Assembly: GCA_001796785.1 (NCBI GenBank)
Contig: MGNL01000142.1
Location: forward strand, 1-6,203
Reading direction: 5' to 3'
Origin: Chloroflexi bacterium RBG_16_51_16
GTDB lineage: Bacteria > Chloroflexota > Anaerolineae > Anaerolineales > Villigracilaceae
DNA: 6,203 nucleotides
The notes below the pieces were generated by a model. The model was not told where the DNA came from, made no database searches, and was given only the letters and a program-made list of their open reading frames with translations. A program made the position numbers and the translations under genes. Position 1 is the stretch's first letter; every line of letters begins with the position of its first letter. This document shows positions 1 through 6,203 of the stretch, piece after piece.

Positions 1-285
1 GGATTGCACACTACAACATTCATCATCATGCCGCAAGCTTTGCGGAATGTCATTCCAGTTCTGGTAGGTCAGTTCATCGCTTTGTATAAAGACACATCTC
101 TGGTAGCCATCGTTGGCTTACTGGACCTGCTGGGTATATCAAGGAGTATTGTCTCCCAACCGCAATTTATTGGATTACAGCGGGAAACCTATCTCTTCGT
201 AACAGTCATCTATTGGGTTTTCAGCTACTTAATGGCTCATCTCAGTCAGCGATTGGAAGCTGCGCTCGGTGTGGGTGAAAGATGA
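1..285 (+). CDS. Polar amino acid ABC transporter permease, C-terminal part
   Basis: Cut by the left edge; 94 residues of frame 1 remain, ending at a TGA. The visible part begins at the end of the cytoplasmic EAA coupling loop: the stretch IMPQALRNVIPVLVGQFIAL, followed by KDTSL, is the signature of HisM/GlnP-type permeases, the loop that docks onto the ATPase. Two hydrophobic segments follow, one around LVAIVGLLDLLG and one around YLFVTVIYWVFSYLMAHL, then the short charged tail SQRLEAALG that is usual for this family. The protein sits in the cytoplasmic membrane and forms the substrate channel of an amino acid importer. The ATPase gene starts about 40 bases downstream on the same strand, as expected for a shared operon. 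The exact amino acid (glutamine, arginine, cystine or other) cannot be told from this fragment. Confidence 0.93.
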   Translation, partial: GLHTTTFIIMPQALRNVIPVLVGQFIALYKDTSLVAIVGLLDLLGISRSIVSQPQFIGLQRETYLFVTVIYWVFSYLMAHLSQRLEAALGVGER

Positions 286-312
286 TACCAATTCGAGACA
301 GGTTCACCCCTG

Positions 313-317
313 AAGGA
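313..317 (+). promoter_or_regulatory. Ribosome binding site deciding the ATPase start
   Basis: AAGGA at 313-317 lies 8 bases before the ATG at 326. An in-frame ATG at 317 overlaps the last base of this motif and would have no usable spacing, so 326 is the better start. Confidence 0.7.
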
Positions 318-325
318 TGATATCG

Positions 326-1087
326 ATGAACCAAACTGAAGAAAATCCGGTCACCCCGATCATCGTCTGCCAGGATGTACACAAGTGGTACGGACATTTC
401 CATGCGCTTCGTGGTGTGAACATGGAGGTTCAAAAAAGGGAGGTGATAGTTATTTTTGGACCTTCTGGTTCCGGCAAATCAACCTTTATACGTACATTAA
501 ACAGGCTTGAAGAGCACCAGCGCGGTCAGATCATTGTTGACGGTGTGGAATTGACCAATGACATCCGCAATATCGAACAGGTGCGCATGGAAACAGGGAT
601 GGTGTTCCAGCAATTCAACTTGTTCCCGCATCTAACGGTGTTGCAGAATATTTCGCTGGCACCGCTGTGGGTTCGCAAAATGCCAAAGGGGAAAGCCGAA
701 AAAACAGCCCTGGATTATTTAAAAAGAGTGGGTATTCCCGAACAGGCTGACAAATATCCGGGTCAGCTGTCCGGTGGGCAGCAGCAGCGGGTTGCGATCG
801 CACGCGCCCTGGCTATGCAACCGAAGATCATGCTGTTCGATGAACCCACCTCAGCGCTTGACCCTGAGATGATCAAAGAGGTATTGGATGTCATGGTGGA
901 GCTGGCTAAATCCGGCATGACCATGCTGGTCGTGACCCATGAAATGGGTTTTGCTCGCGCCGTCGCAGACCGTATGTTTTTCTTTGACCAGGGTCAAATC
1001 GTCGAAAGCGGCACACCTGACGACATTTTCAATAATCCCAGGGAAGAACGCACAAAATTGTTTCTTAGTCAAATTCTCTCGCACTGA
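326..1087 (+). CDS. glnQ: Polar amino acid ABC transporter ATP-binding protein (GlnQ/HisP family)
   Basis: This is the cytoplasmic ATPase that powers the importer whose permease lies just upstream. From the ATG at 326 it has 253 residues, close to the usual ~240-255. All ABC motifs are intact: aromatic A-loop Tyr22 (KWYG), Walker A GPSGSGKST at 45-53, Q-loop Gln95 in VFQQFNLFPH, signature LSGGQ at 148-152, Walker B with Asp172 and catalytic Glu173 in LFDEP, D-loop SALD, and switch His205 in VVTHEMG. The VFQQFNLFPH and THEMGFAR stretches are typical of the polar amino acid (PAAT) subfamily. A longer form starting at 317 would add three residues, but the ribosome site favours 326. The symbol is given at family level; the substrate is not known. 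The gene converges on rtcB, and no convincing terminator is visible in the 77 bases between them. Confidence 0.95.
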   Translation: MNQTEENPVTPIIVCQDVHKWYGHFHALRGVNMEVQKREVIVIFGPSGSGKSTFIRTLNRLEEHQRGQIIVDGVELTNDIRNIEQVRMETGMVFQQFNLFPHLTVLQNISLAPLWVRKMPKGKAEKTALDYLKRVGIPEQADKYPGQLSGGQQQRVAIARALAMQPKIMLFDEPTSALDPEMIKEVLDVMVELAKSGMTMLVVTHEMGFARAVADRMFFFDQGQIVESGTPDDIFNNPREERTKLFLSQILSH

Positions 1088-1164
1088 CCTAACTAGATGA
1101 CTTGGTACGAGAAAAGTGAGGATAGGGGTTTAACCCGGGCAGGGTGGGGTTATCGAACTAGTTC

Positions 1165-2610
1165 TCAGCCCTTTATCACTACAACCGGTTTCAATCGCGC
1201 TACTTTTTTAGCGATGCCTGCCTTAACCACCGTTTCCACCACCATATCCACATCCTTATAAGCCTGTGGGGCTTCCTCCGCCAGGCCGGGTAGTGAACCG
1301 GCTCGAATTTTTATACCCTTTGCCTCTAAGTCCTTGCGCAGTTGATCACCCCGAACCTCATGTTTGGCCTTCGAACGGGACATCATCCGCCCGGCTCCGT
1401 GACAGGATGATCCGAATGCTCTTGTCATGCTTTCTTCAGTACCGACCAACACCCAGGATGCGGTGCCCATGCTGCCCGGGATGATGACTGGCTGACCGAT
1501 TTCACGATATTCGGACGGCAGCTCATGAGAGCCTGGACCGAATGCGCGTGTAGCGCCTTTGCGGTGAACGCATACCATTATCTCTTTGCCATCGACCTCA
1601 TGTGTCTCGATTTTTCCCATATTATGGGTAATGTCGTAGACCTGGTAAAGGTGAGCTGAGCTCTTCCCGCGAAACGCTTCCTCGAATGCGCGCCGTGCTG
1701 AGTGCGCAAGGATCTGCCTGTTCGCAAATGCAAAATTAGCCGCGGCGCGCATGGCTCCCAGGTAATCCTTTCCTTCCTGTGTATCCATGGGAGCGCATAC
1801 CAATTCGCGGTCGGGCAGATTGATGCCGTACTTCTTCACCGATGCCTGGAAACGTTGAACATAATCCGTGCAGACCTGGTGTCCCAGGCCGCGTGAGCCG
1901 CAATGGATTTGTAAAGTCAAGCATCCTTGATGCAGACCCATCACCTGAACCGCTTTTTGATCGAATACTTGGTCTACCACCTCGACTTCTATAAAATGAT
2001 TACCCGCACCTAAGGATCCGACCTGATCTTGACCGCGTTTTTTCGCTCTGTCCGATACCTTGGAAGGATCAGCGTCTTTCAACCGGCCTGTCTCCTCAGT
2101 ACGCGCAAGGTCTGCATCGGTTGCGAAACCTTTTTTTTGTGCCCAATGTGAGCCGCCTTCCAGCAACCTGTCGAGTTCTCGTAAATTAATTTTCATTGCG
2201 CCTGCTTTGCCCACTCCGCTTGGACAATAATTATTAAGCAGGGTTGCTAACGTATCCAGATCATCCTTAACGGATTGGAATTCCAAGGTTGAGGCGAGCA
2301 GGCGAACACCGCAGTTGATGTCATATCCAATCGCACCCGGTGATATCACCCCTGTTGGATATTCAGTGGCTGCTATTCCTCCGATGGGAAATCCATAGCC
2401 CTGGTGCATGTCAGGCATCACAATGACATGACCAACCAGGCCGGGTAGGGTGGCGGCATTGACAGCTTGTTCGAGTGAGCGGTCATTTACGATCTGCAGG
2501 AGCTGTTCGCGTGTCGCGAACAACCGGACCGGAACCCGCATATCGGCTCTGAAGTGTCTGGGAATCTCCCATTCAATTTCACTGACCTGCACAAGGTCTT
2601 CTAGTTTCAT
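1165..2610 (-). CDS. rtcB: RNA-splicing ligase RtcB (3'-phosphate/5'-hydroxyl RNA ligase)
   Basis: RtcB joins RNA 2',3'-cyclic phosphate or 3'-phosphate ends to 5'-OH ends using GTP and Mn2+; in bacteria it is thought to repair cleaved RNAs. The 481 residues match the length of the well-studied archaeal enzyme, and the active site is complete. Metal ligands are Asp97 and Cys100 (GYDINCG), His205 (GAGNHFIE), His236 (HCGSRGLGH) and His329 (THNM). The guanylylated histidine is His404 in SSCHGAGR, the HRKGATRAF loop is at 349-357, and the guanine-contacting Lys480 is next to last. There is no intein at the DINCG site where some relatives carry one. It is last in the - strand row, starting 21 bases after the archease stop. 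The start has only a weak AGG about 12 bases upstream, which may mean translation depends on the preceding gene. Confidence 0.97.
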   Translation of the reverse strand: MKLEDLVQVSEIEWEIPRHFRADMRVPVRLFATREQLLQIVNDRSLEQAVNAATLPGLVGHVIVMPDMHQGYGFPIGGIAATEYPTGVISPGAIGYDINCGVRLLASTLEFQSVKDDLDTLATLLNNYCPSGVGKAGAMKINLRELDRLLEGGSHWAQKKGFATDADLARTEETGRLKDADPSKVSDRAKKRGQDQVGSLGAGNHFIEVEVVDQVFDQKAVQVMGLHQGCLTLQIHCGSRGLGHQVCTDYVQRFQASVKKYGINLPDRELVCAPMDTQEGKDYLGAMRAAANFAFANRQILAHSARRAFEEAFRGKSSAHLYQVYDITHNMGKIETHEVDGKEIMVCVHRKGATRAFGPGSHELPSEYREIGQPVIIPGSMGTASWVLVGTEESMTRAFGSSCHGAGRMMSRSKAKHEVRGDQLRKDLEAKGIKIRAGSLPGLAEEAPQAYKDVDMVVETVVKAGIAKKVARLKPVVVIKG

Positions 2611-2631
2611 CTGAAGATGTTGCCTGTTATT

Positions 2632-3030
2632 TTATACATCGAAAACTATTTCTGTTTCATATCCGCGCAGGGTATGCCTGATTTTAAGATTATGCCAGGT
2701 CACAGCCTTGACGACTTTTTCTATTTTTCTAATTTTTGATCCCCTCATCGTGACGGTTACCTGCTGATCCCGGTTTTTAATATCGAAGATCGAGAAAGCG
2801 AGGTTTTCCTGTTCTTGAAAATAAATTAACTCGGTTAGGAAAGCGATTAATAAACTATCTTCATCTCCGGACTCGAAAACGAATATTCGTTTAAGAAAAG
2901 GGCTTTCACTGGTCTGAATTCCTGCCAGTGTGTTCATTGCCCTTGCAGCTTCAGAGAGCAGCTCATTCAAATCTTTCCCCCAAACCCGCACACTCCAATC
3001 CGCTGTGTGTGCAACTTCTTCAAATCCCAT
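2632..3030 (-). CDS. Archease, RtcB-activating protein
   Basis: Archease is a small metal-binding protein that speeds RtcB guanylylation and allows multiple turnovers. The 132 residues fit the family (about 140). Hallmarks visible are the N-terminal GFEEVAHTADWSVRVWG with the conserved Asp11 of HTAD, the helix SLLIAFLTELIYFQE at 59-73, KAVTWH at 108-113, and the C-terminal ending VFDV with Asp131. The two aspartates correspond to residues known to be needed for metal binding and RtcB activation in studied archeases. It lies directly upstream of rtcB and 7 bases downstream of the thioesterase stop, so co-expression with its client ligase is very likely. No frameshift or missing key residue is seen. 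Confidence 0.95.
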   Translation of the reverse strand: MGFEEVAHTADWSVRVWGKDLNELLSEAARAMNTLAGIQTSESPFLKRIFVFESGDEDSLLIAFLTELIYFQEQENLAFSIFDIKNRDQQVTVTMRGSKIRKIEKVVKAVTWHNLKIRHTLRGYETEIVFDV

Positions 3031-3037
3031 GCTCGGG

Positions 3038-3472
3038 CTATTCCTGCCTATAGAGTTGAACTTTTTCGAATAATTGCGGCGCGGTTACATAAATGCCTCT
3101 GCCGCTCACCGCGATTGTGCCGTCCGGCAACATGATCTCACCTGTGGAAAAGATCTTGCGCTCGTCTGTTTGGGTGATCCGCGCCGCAAGATGCAAGGTT
3201 TCGTGCAGGGGCAGCGGCTTATGGTAATTTATTTCCAGGTTTACAGCCGCAACCTTGTGACCGGCTGCCCACACGACCAGGCCCATGGCTTCATCGAGGA
3301 TGGCAGCTGATGCGCCTCCATGCGCGTTACCAGGCGGACCTTGTTGGGCTTCGTTAAGGATGAACTCGGAGGTTAGGATCCCATCATCTCCCAACCACCA
3401 CTCCACTCCGATGCTGTGTGGGTTGCTTGTCCCACATACAAAACACCATCCATGCTCGGGTATCTTTTTCAA
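3038..3472 (-). CDS. PaaI-type hotdog-fold thioesterase (acyl-CoA thioesterase-like)
   Basis: This is a 144-residue single hotdog domain, the usual size for the PaaI/YbgC-like thioesterases that hydrolyse acyl-CoA or aryl-CoA esters. Seen: an N-terminal CFVCGTSNP motif (Cys10, Cys13) common in this subgroup, the NAHGG turn at residues 49-53 leading into the central hotdog helix, and LDEAMG with the likely catalytic acid Asp60 or Glu61. The strand VNLEINYHKPLP follows, with the typical RIT and GRGIYV strands near the end. I chose TTG at 3472 because GGAG at 3481-3484 stands 8 bases upstream and the domain begins right there. The same frame is open back to an ATG at 3616, but that would overlap recJ by 71 bases and add 48 residues with no family resemblance. 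It lies 73 bases after recJ and 7 before archease. Substrate and link to nucleic acid repair are unknown. Confidence 0.85.
   Translation of the reverse strand: MKKIPEHGWCFVCGTSNPHSIGVEWWLGDDGILTSEFILNEAQQGPPGNAHGGASAAILDEAMGLVVWAAGHKVAAVNLEINYHKPLPLHETLHLAARITQTDERKIFSTGEIMLPDGTIAVSGRGIYVTAPQLFEKVQLYRQE
3041..3045 (-). promoter_or_regulatory. Ribosome binding site of archease, inside the preceding gene
   Basis: AGGAA on the - strand, 10 bases before the archease ATG at 3030. It is contained in the last codons of the thioesterase gene, just before its TAG, which indicates translational coupling of the two genes. Confidence 0.6.
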
Positions 3473-3480
3473 TCTTAGCT

Positions 3481-3484
3481 CTCC
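3481..3484 (-). promoter_or_regulatory. Ribosome binding site supporting the TTG start of the thioesterase
   Basis: GGAG on the - strand with an 8-base spacer to the TTG at 3472. It lies in the 73-base gap after the recJ stop and is the main reason for preferring the short form of the protein. Confidence 0.6.
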
Positions 3485-3545
3485 ACAGGTGTTGTTCCAA
3501 CCTGATTGTACCGCTGAGGGTGTCAGCGATAGTCTCGGGGTTGTG

Positions 3546-5825
3546 TTAAGACAGTGGATTCTTTCGCGTAAAAAGGGAATCGATGGGTGCGGTTTGAAAA
3601 TGGAAACGGTACGCATGAGTCTCTTCTAATACACCATTGACCGCCAGGAAAAGTTCTTTTTGTAAATAGGTCTCTGGTTTGCCATCACCGGTTTTTAAAA
3701 TTAAATAGTCATCTTGTTCTGTGATAAGAAGATGACCTCCCGCGGAGAGCCAGGCTAATCCGAGGCGGATGGCTGACACACGTTGCGCCGTCTCTGCAGC
3801 CAAATCCCTCATTGATACCTTACCATTTTTTTGATTAATGACGTACTTGGCAAGGCCAGCCAGCCGTGATAGGAATTCCTGGGCTGTCATTTCCTCCGGA
3901 GTCCCACCGAAAACATAGATCTTCCTCGGTAAAACTTGTTTTAGTACCTCATACAGTTCTTCCGGTGAAGCGGGTGCTGTCCATATTACCAGCTCATCTG
4001 CATTCTTGAGTTGGAGGCGCGTCTGTCCTTTCGACTTGTCACTTCCTTCCGCCCATACGATTCTTGAAGTTCTGATTTCATCGAACCTCATGAAGTCCTT
4101 TCGCATATCCATTAATTGGAACGAGGGTTTGACTATCTCTATGGGTTTGACTTCAAGCGTTTTATAAGCCTTAAATTCAAGAGTAAGCCTTCTTTCCGTC
4201 CGAAAGCTCGTGGATCGGAGAGAAAACGCCAGGTCGAATTTACCCTCGGGCAGTTCCTCGCTCGCCCCATCCCACCAGATTACCTCCCGGGTGAGACCAT
4301 TTTTATCCGACACGCTAATCTTTTGATGCTCCTTGGTTTTCCCCAACAAGGAATGCGATTCCAATCTTAAATCGTGTATTGCAAAAACCGGGCTTGGATT
4401 CCCGGCCCCAAAGGGAGCCAGGACTTCGAGCGTATCACCTAGATCTAAAGTAAGCGAATTCATGTCGAGCCATGCTTCAATATTTAAAGCAGCTTCTTCG
4501 ATGGTAAGTTCTTTGAGTTGGGATTCGACAGCCATATTTAACATTCGTTGAAAGTCGGGGAATTTCTCGGCCTTTAAAGAAAGTCCGGCTGCCATGGGGT
4601 GACCACCATAGGCGAGTAGCAGCTCCCGGCATTCGGTGATCGCCTCGGTGATATGGAGACCTTCTATGGATCGAGCTGAACCGCGCAGTTCTCCGTCTTC
4701 TGAGAGACTCATCACAATAGCTGGCTTCTGATATCGCTCGACCAGTTTGCTTGCAACGATTCCCAGCACGCCGCCTGGCCAGGCAGAATGATGGAGGAGC
4801 AGGATGGGTTGGTCAAGCAGGTTCGGTTCGCTTTCGAGCATTTTTTCAGCTGCTTGGTAAACCTGGTCGGTCAACAGCTTCCGTTGGGCATTGAGTCCTT
4901 CGATCTGAGTGGCCAGGACGCGAGCGCGGGCGGGATTCTTAGTTAGCAGAAGGTCCACAGCCGGATTGGCGTCGCTTAAGCGGCCCAGCGCATTCAGGCG
5001 CGGCGCGAGGGTGAATCCGATCGTCTGCTCATTGCTGTTTGACAGATCAACACCTGCGATCTCAGCCATGGTGAGCAATCCGAGTCTGCTGGTTGAGCGT
5101 AACTTGTGAATGCCTGCTTGAACAAGCGCCCTGGTTTCACCTTTCAATAACGCCACGTCCGCAACCAATCCCATGGCAGCCAGATCCTTCAGATGATCAA
5201 GATCAAAATCTGGCTTGCTTTCGAGCAGCGCCTCTGCCAGTTTATATGCAACACCAACGCCGGCAAGGCTTGCGAGCCGGTGATCCGACTCGAGCAATTT
5301 GGGATTGATGATCGCGGTTGCATTAGGTAGGGGATCGGCAGGATCGTGGTGATCGGTGATGATCACCTTCGCTCCATGCGCAACAATATATTCAACAGCC
5401 TTGTTAGCAGTGATTCCGGTATCGCAGGTGAGGATGAGTTTGGTACCGCCATCCAGGATGGGTTTCAAGGTGTCGATGTGAAGCCCATGTCCTTCTTTGC
5501 CTCGTATCGGGATGTAATGGATAACATTTGCCCCCAGGGTTTGAAGTGTCTCAACCAATAATGTTGTGGAGGTTTGTCCATCAACATCAAAATCACCCCA
5601 GACGCAGATCGGCTCATCCTGTTTAATACTGTCTCGAATGAGGTCAACCGCTCTTTCAATTCCTGGAAAGCCAGTGATGGGATATTTGGCCGGGTTGAGA
5701 TATGCCTCGGCATCTTCAACCGTCACGATCCCTCGACGGATGAGTACCCGCTTCACCAGATCGGGCGATATGAGATTGGTTAGGCGGGTTATGTCAACCG
5801 CAGGAGCATCTATCCAGCGGGTCAT
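3546..5825 (-). CDS. recJ: Single-stranded-DNA-specific exonuclease RecJ with C-terminal extension
   Basis: RecJ degrades single-stranded DNA 5' to 3' in recombination, mismatch and base-excision repair. All DHH-family motifs are present: GDFDVDG with Asp78, Asp80 and Asp82; Asp135 (LTCDTG); DHH at 158-160; GVGVAYK at 189-195; and Asp223 in LVADVALL. PRLNALGR is at 275-282. The DHHA1 domain has GSARS at 382-386 and GGHPMAAG at 407-414. An OB-like domain follows at about 465-560, opening with PFGAGNP. Residues 561-759 are an extra domain that the 577-residue E. coli enzyme lacks. Long RecJ proteins of Firmicutes carry a RecJ_C domain, and this part may be related. The ATG at 5825 has no clear ribosome site, but MTRWIDAP is a believable family N-terminus and no better start is seen. 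First gene of the - strand row. Confidence 0.96.
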   Translation of the reverse strand: MTRWIDAPAVDITRLTNLISPDLVKRVLIRRGIVTVEDAEAYLNPAKYPITGFPGIERAVDLIRDSIKQDEPICVWGDFDVDGQTSTTLLVETLQTLGANVIHYIPIRGKEGHGLHIDTLKPILDGGTKLILTCDTGITANKAVEYIVAHGAKVIITDHHDPADPLPNATAIINPKLLESDHRLASLAGVGVAYKLAEALLESKPDFDLDHLKDLAAMGLVADVALLKGETRALVQAGIHKLRSTSRLGLLTMAEIAGVDLSNSNEQTIGFTLAPRLNALGRLSDANPAVDLLLTKNPARARVLATQIEGLNAQRKLLTDQVYQAAEKMLESEPNLLDQPILLLHHSAWPGGVLGIVASKLVERYQKPAIVMSLSEDGELRGSARSIEGLHITEAITECRELLLAYGGHPMAAGLSLKAEKFPDFQRMLNMAVESQLKELTIEEAALNIEAWLDMNSLTLDLGDTLEVLAPFGAGNPSPVFAIHDLRLESHSLLGKTKEHQKISVSDKNGLTREVIWWDGASEELPEGKFDLAFSLRSTSFRTERRLTLEFKAYKTLEVKPIEIVKPSFQLMDMRKDFMRFDEIRTSRIVWAEGSDKSKGQTRLQLKNADELVIWTAPASPEELYEVLKQVLPRKIYVFGGTPEEMTAQEFLSRLAGLAKYVINQKNGKVSMRDLAAETAQRVSAIRLGLAWLSAGGHLLITEQDDYLILKTGDGKPETYLQKELFLAVNGVLEETHAYRFHFQTAPIDSLFTRKNPLS

Positions 5826-5835
5826 GGGATGAGTT

Positions 5836-5853
5836 TAACCGTAAATTCGGTTA
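5836..5853. repeat. Inverted repeat just upstream of recJ
   Basis: TAACCG (5836-5841) and CGGTTA (5848-5853) are perfect 6-base inverted arms around a 6-base spacer, TAAATT. The element ends 10 bases before the recJ ATG. It could be an operator or a small hairpin in the messenger leader that covers the start region, or chance. I could not identify a convincing -35/-10 pair in the 108-base gap around it. Confidence 0.35.
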
Positions 5854-5894
5854 TTGAATTGAATTCCGCTCAAAGGTTACTTGATCCCCAAATG

Positions 5895-5914
5895 AAAAAT
5901 CCCCCTGGATTTTT
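5895..5914 (-). terminator. Possible weak intrinsic terminator after tryptophanase
   Basis: A perfect 8-base-pair stem (AAAAATCC with GGATTTTT) closes a 4-base loop, 19 bases past the tryptophanase stop. Read on the - strand it ends in a run of five T. The stem has only two G-C pairs and the T run is part of the stem, so its strength is doubtful. It would separate the tryptophanase transcript from recJ. Confidence 0.4.
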
Positions 5915-5933
5915 AGATTCGCCCTACATCTTA

Positions 5934-6203
5934 TTAAAGGGGTTCGAAGCGTGCGGTGAAATGTCGTAACAACGGTGGGGCATAGATCATCTTATAGCCC
6001 CTGATTTGGTTGGCGCGGGCTTTGATCCGAACGAGTGTATCCGCCACATAATCCATATGACTGCGGGTGTATGTGCGGCGCGGAATGGCAAGACGCAGCA
6101 ATTCTAGTTTGGGATAGATTATTTGACCGGTATCCGGGTCCTCGTGCGCGAACATGACCGATCCGATTTCCACCCCGCGGATACCCCCTTCCAGATATAG
6201 TTC
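5934..6203 (-). CDS. tnaA: Tryptophanase (tryptophan indole-lyase), C-terminal part
   Basis: Cut by the right edge; the last 89 residues are present, ending at a TAA. The family is the PLP-dependent beta-eliminating lyases: tryptophanase makes indole, pyruvate and ammonia from tryptophan, and tyrosine phenol-lyase makes phenol from tyrosine. Seen: GGIRGVEIGS, LELLRLAIPRRTYT (its first Arg, in RLAIP, is the family's substrate-carboxylate contact), SHMDYVAD, and LRHFTARF near the end. Two positions separate the enzymes. Tyrosine phenol-lyase has Arg in its MERG stretch where this protein has Ile (VEIGS), and Phe in LRFFTA where this protein has His (codon 5961-5963), as in tryptophanase His463. 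So tryptophanase is favoured, although the PKLE and IPRR stretches resemble the tyrosine enzyme. The PLP-binding lysine lies outside the window. Confidence 0.88.
   Translation of the reverse strand, partial: ELYLEGGIRGVEIGSVMFAHEDPDTGQIIYPKLELLRLAIPRRTYTRSHMDYVADTLVRIKARANQIRGYKMIYAPPLLRHFTARFEPL

Noticed and set aside
317..325. Upstream ATG for the ATPase gene.
   Set aside because: It overlaps the ribosome site; the ATG at 326 has proper 8-base spacing.
1126..1164. Palindromes between glnQ and rtcB: GGGTTTAACCC at 1126-1136, CCCGGG at 1134-1139 and GAACTAGTTC at 1155-1164, possible two-way terminator.
   Set aside because: The spacers are too short to form good hairpins and no T run follows on either strand.
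2310..2330. Possible intein at the RtcB GYDINCG site, where some archaeal relatives have one.
   Set aside because: The sequence runs from DINCG straight into VRLL with no insertion, and total length is the mature 481 residues.
3285..3629. Open frame of 114 codons on the + strand opposite the thioesterase and the recJ end.
   Set aside because: It lies wholly antisense to well-supported genes and its translation shows no domain or family character.
5566..5832. Open frame of 88 codons on the + strand opposite the recJ 5' end.
   Set aside because: It is antisense to the conserved RecJ N-terminal region, which is clearly the real coding strand.
1..6203. tRNA or rRNA genes, CRISPR repeats, insertion sequences or phage genes.
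   Set aside because: No cloverleaf-like stretch, regular direct repeats, transposase or integrase frames were seen; nearly all bases are taken up by the seven named genes.

Overview
The window looks like chromosomal DNA from a bacterium of roughly 50% GC. It holds seven protein genes and no RNA genes, mobile elements or CRISPR arrays. Gene content and style suggest an anaerobic or facultative environmental bacterium. The RecJ N-terminus and its long C-terminal extension remind me of Chloroflexota (Anaerolineae). That placement rests on recall rather than a search, so treat it as tentative.

Left part, + strand (1-1087): the 3' end of a polar amino acid ABC transporter permease, followed after about 40 bases by its ATPase (GlnQ/HisP type). 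Together they are the membrane and motor parts of an importer. The substrate-binding protein is presumably further left, outside the window. The importer and the next gene (rtcB) converge, with 77 bases between them.

Centre, - strand (1165-5825): a compact gene row read right to left. It runs recJ (5'-3' single-strand DNA exonuclease with a ~200-residue C-terminal extension), a small hotdog-fold thioesterase, archease, then rtcB (3'-phosphate/5'-OH RNA ligase). The gaps are 73, 7 and 21 bases, so one transcript is likely. Archease is the known activator of RtcB, so the last two genes form an RNA repair/ligation pair. RecJ at the head adds a DNA repair nuclease. Why the thioesterase sits between them is unclear.

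Right end, - strand (5934-6203): the C-terminal 89 residues of a tryptophanase/tyrosine phenol-lyase family enzyme. Two specificity positions point to tryptophanase. A short hairpin after its stop may be a weak terminator separating it from recJ. The 108-base gap upstream of recJ also contains a 6-bp inverted repeat close to the recJ start.

I see no clearly new system. The most interesting item is the recJ-thioesterase-archease-rtcB row; its main biochemical pair is already known.
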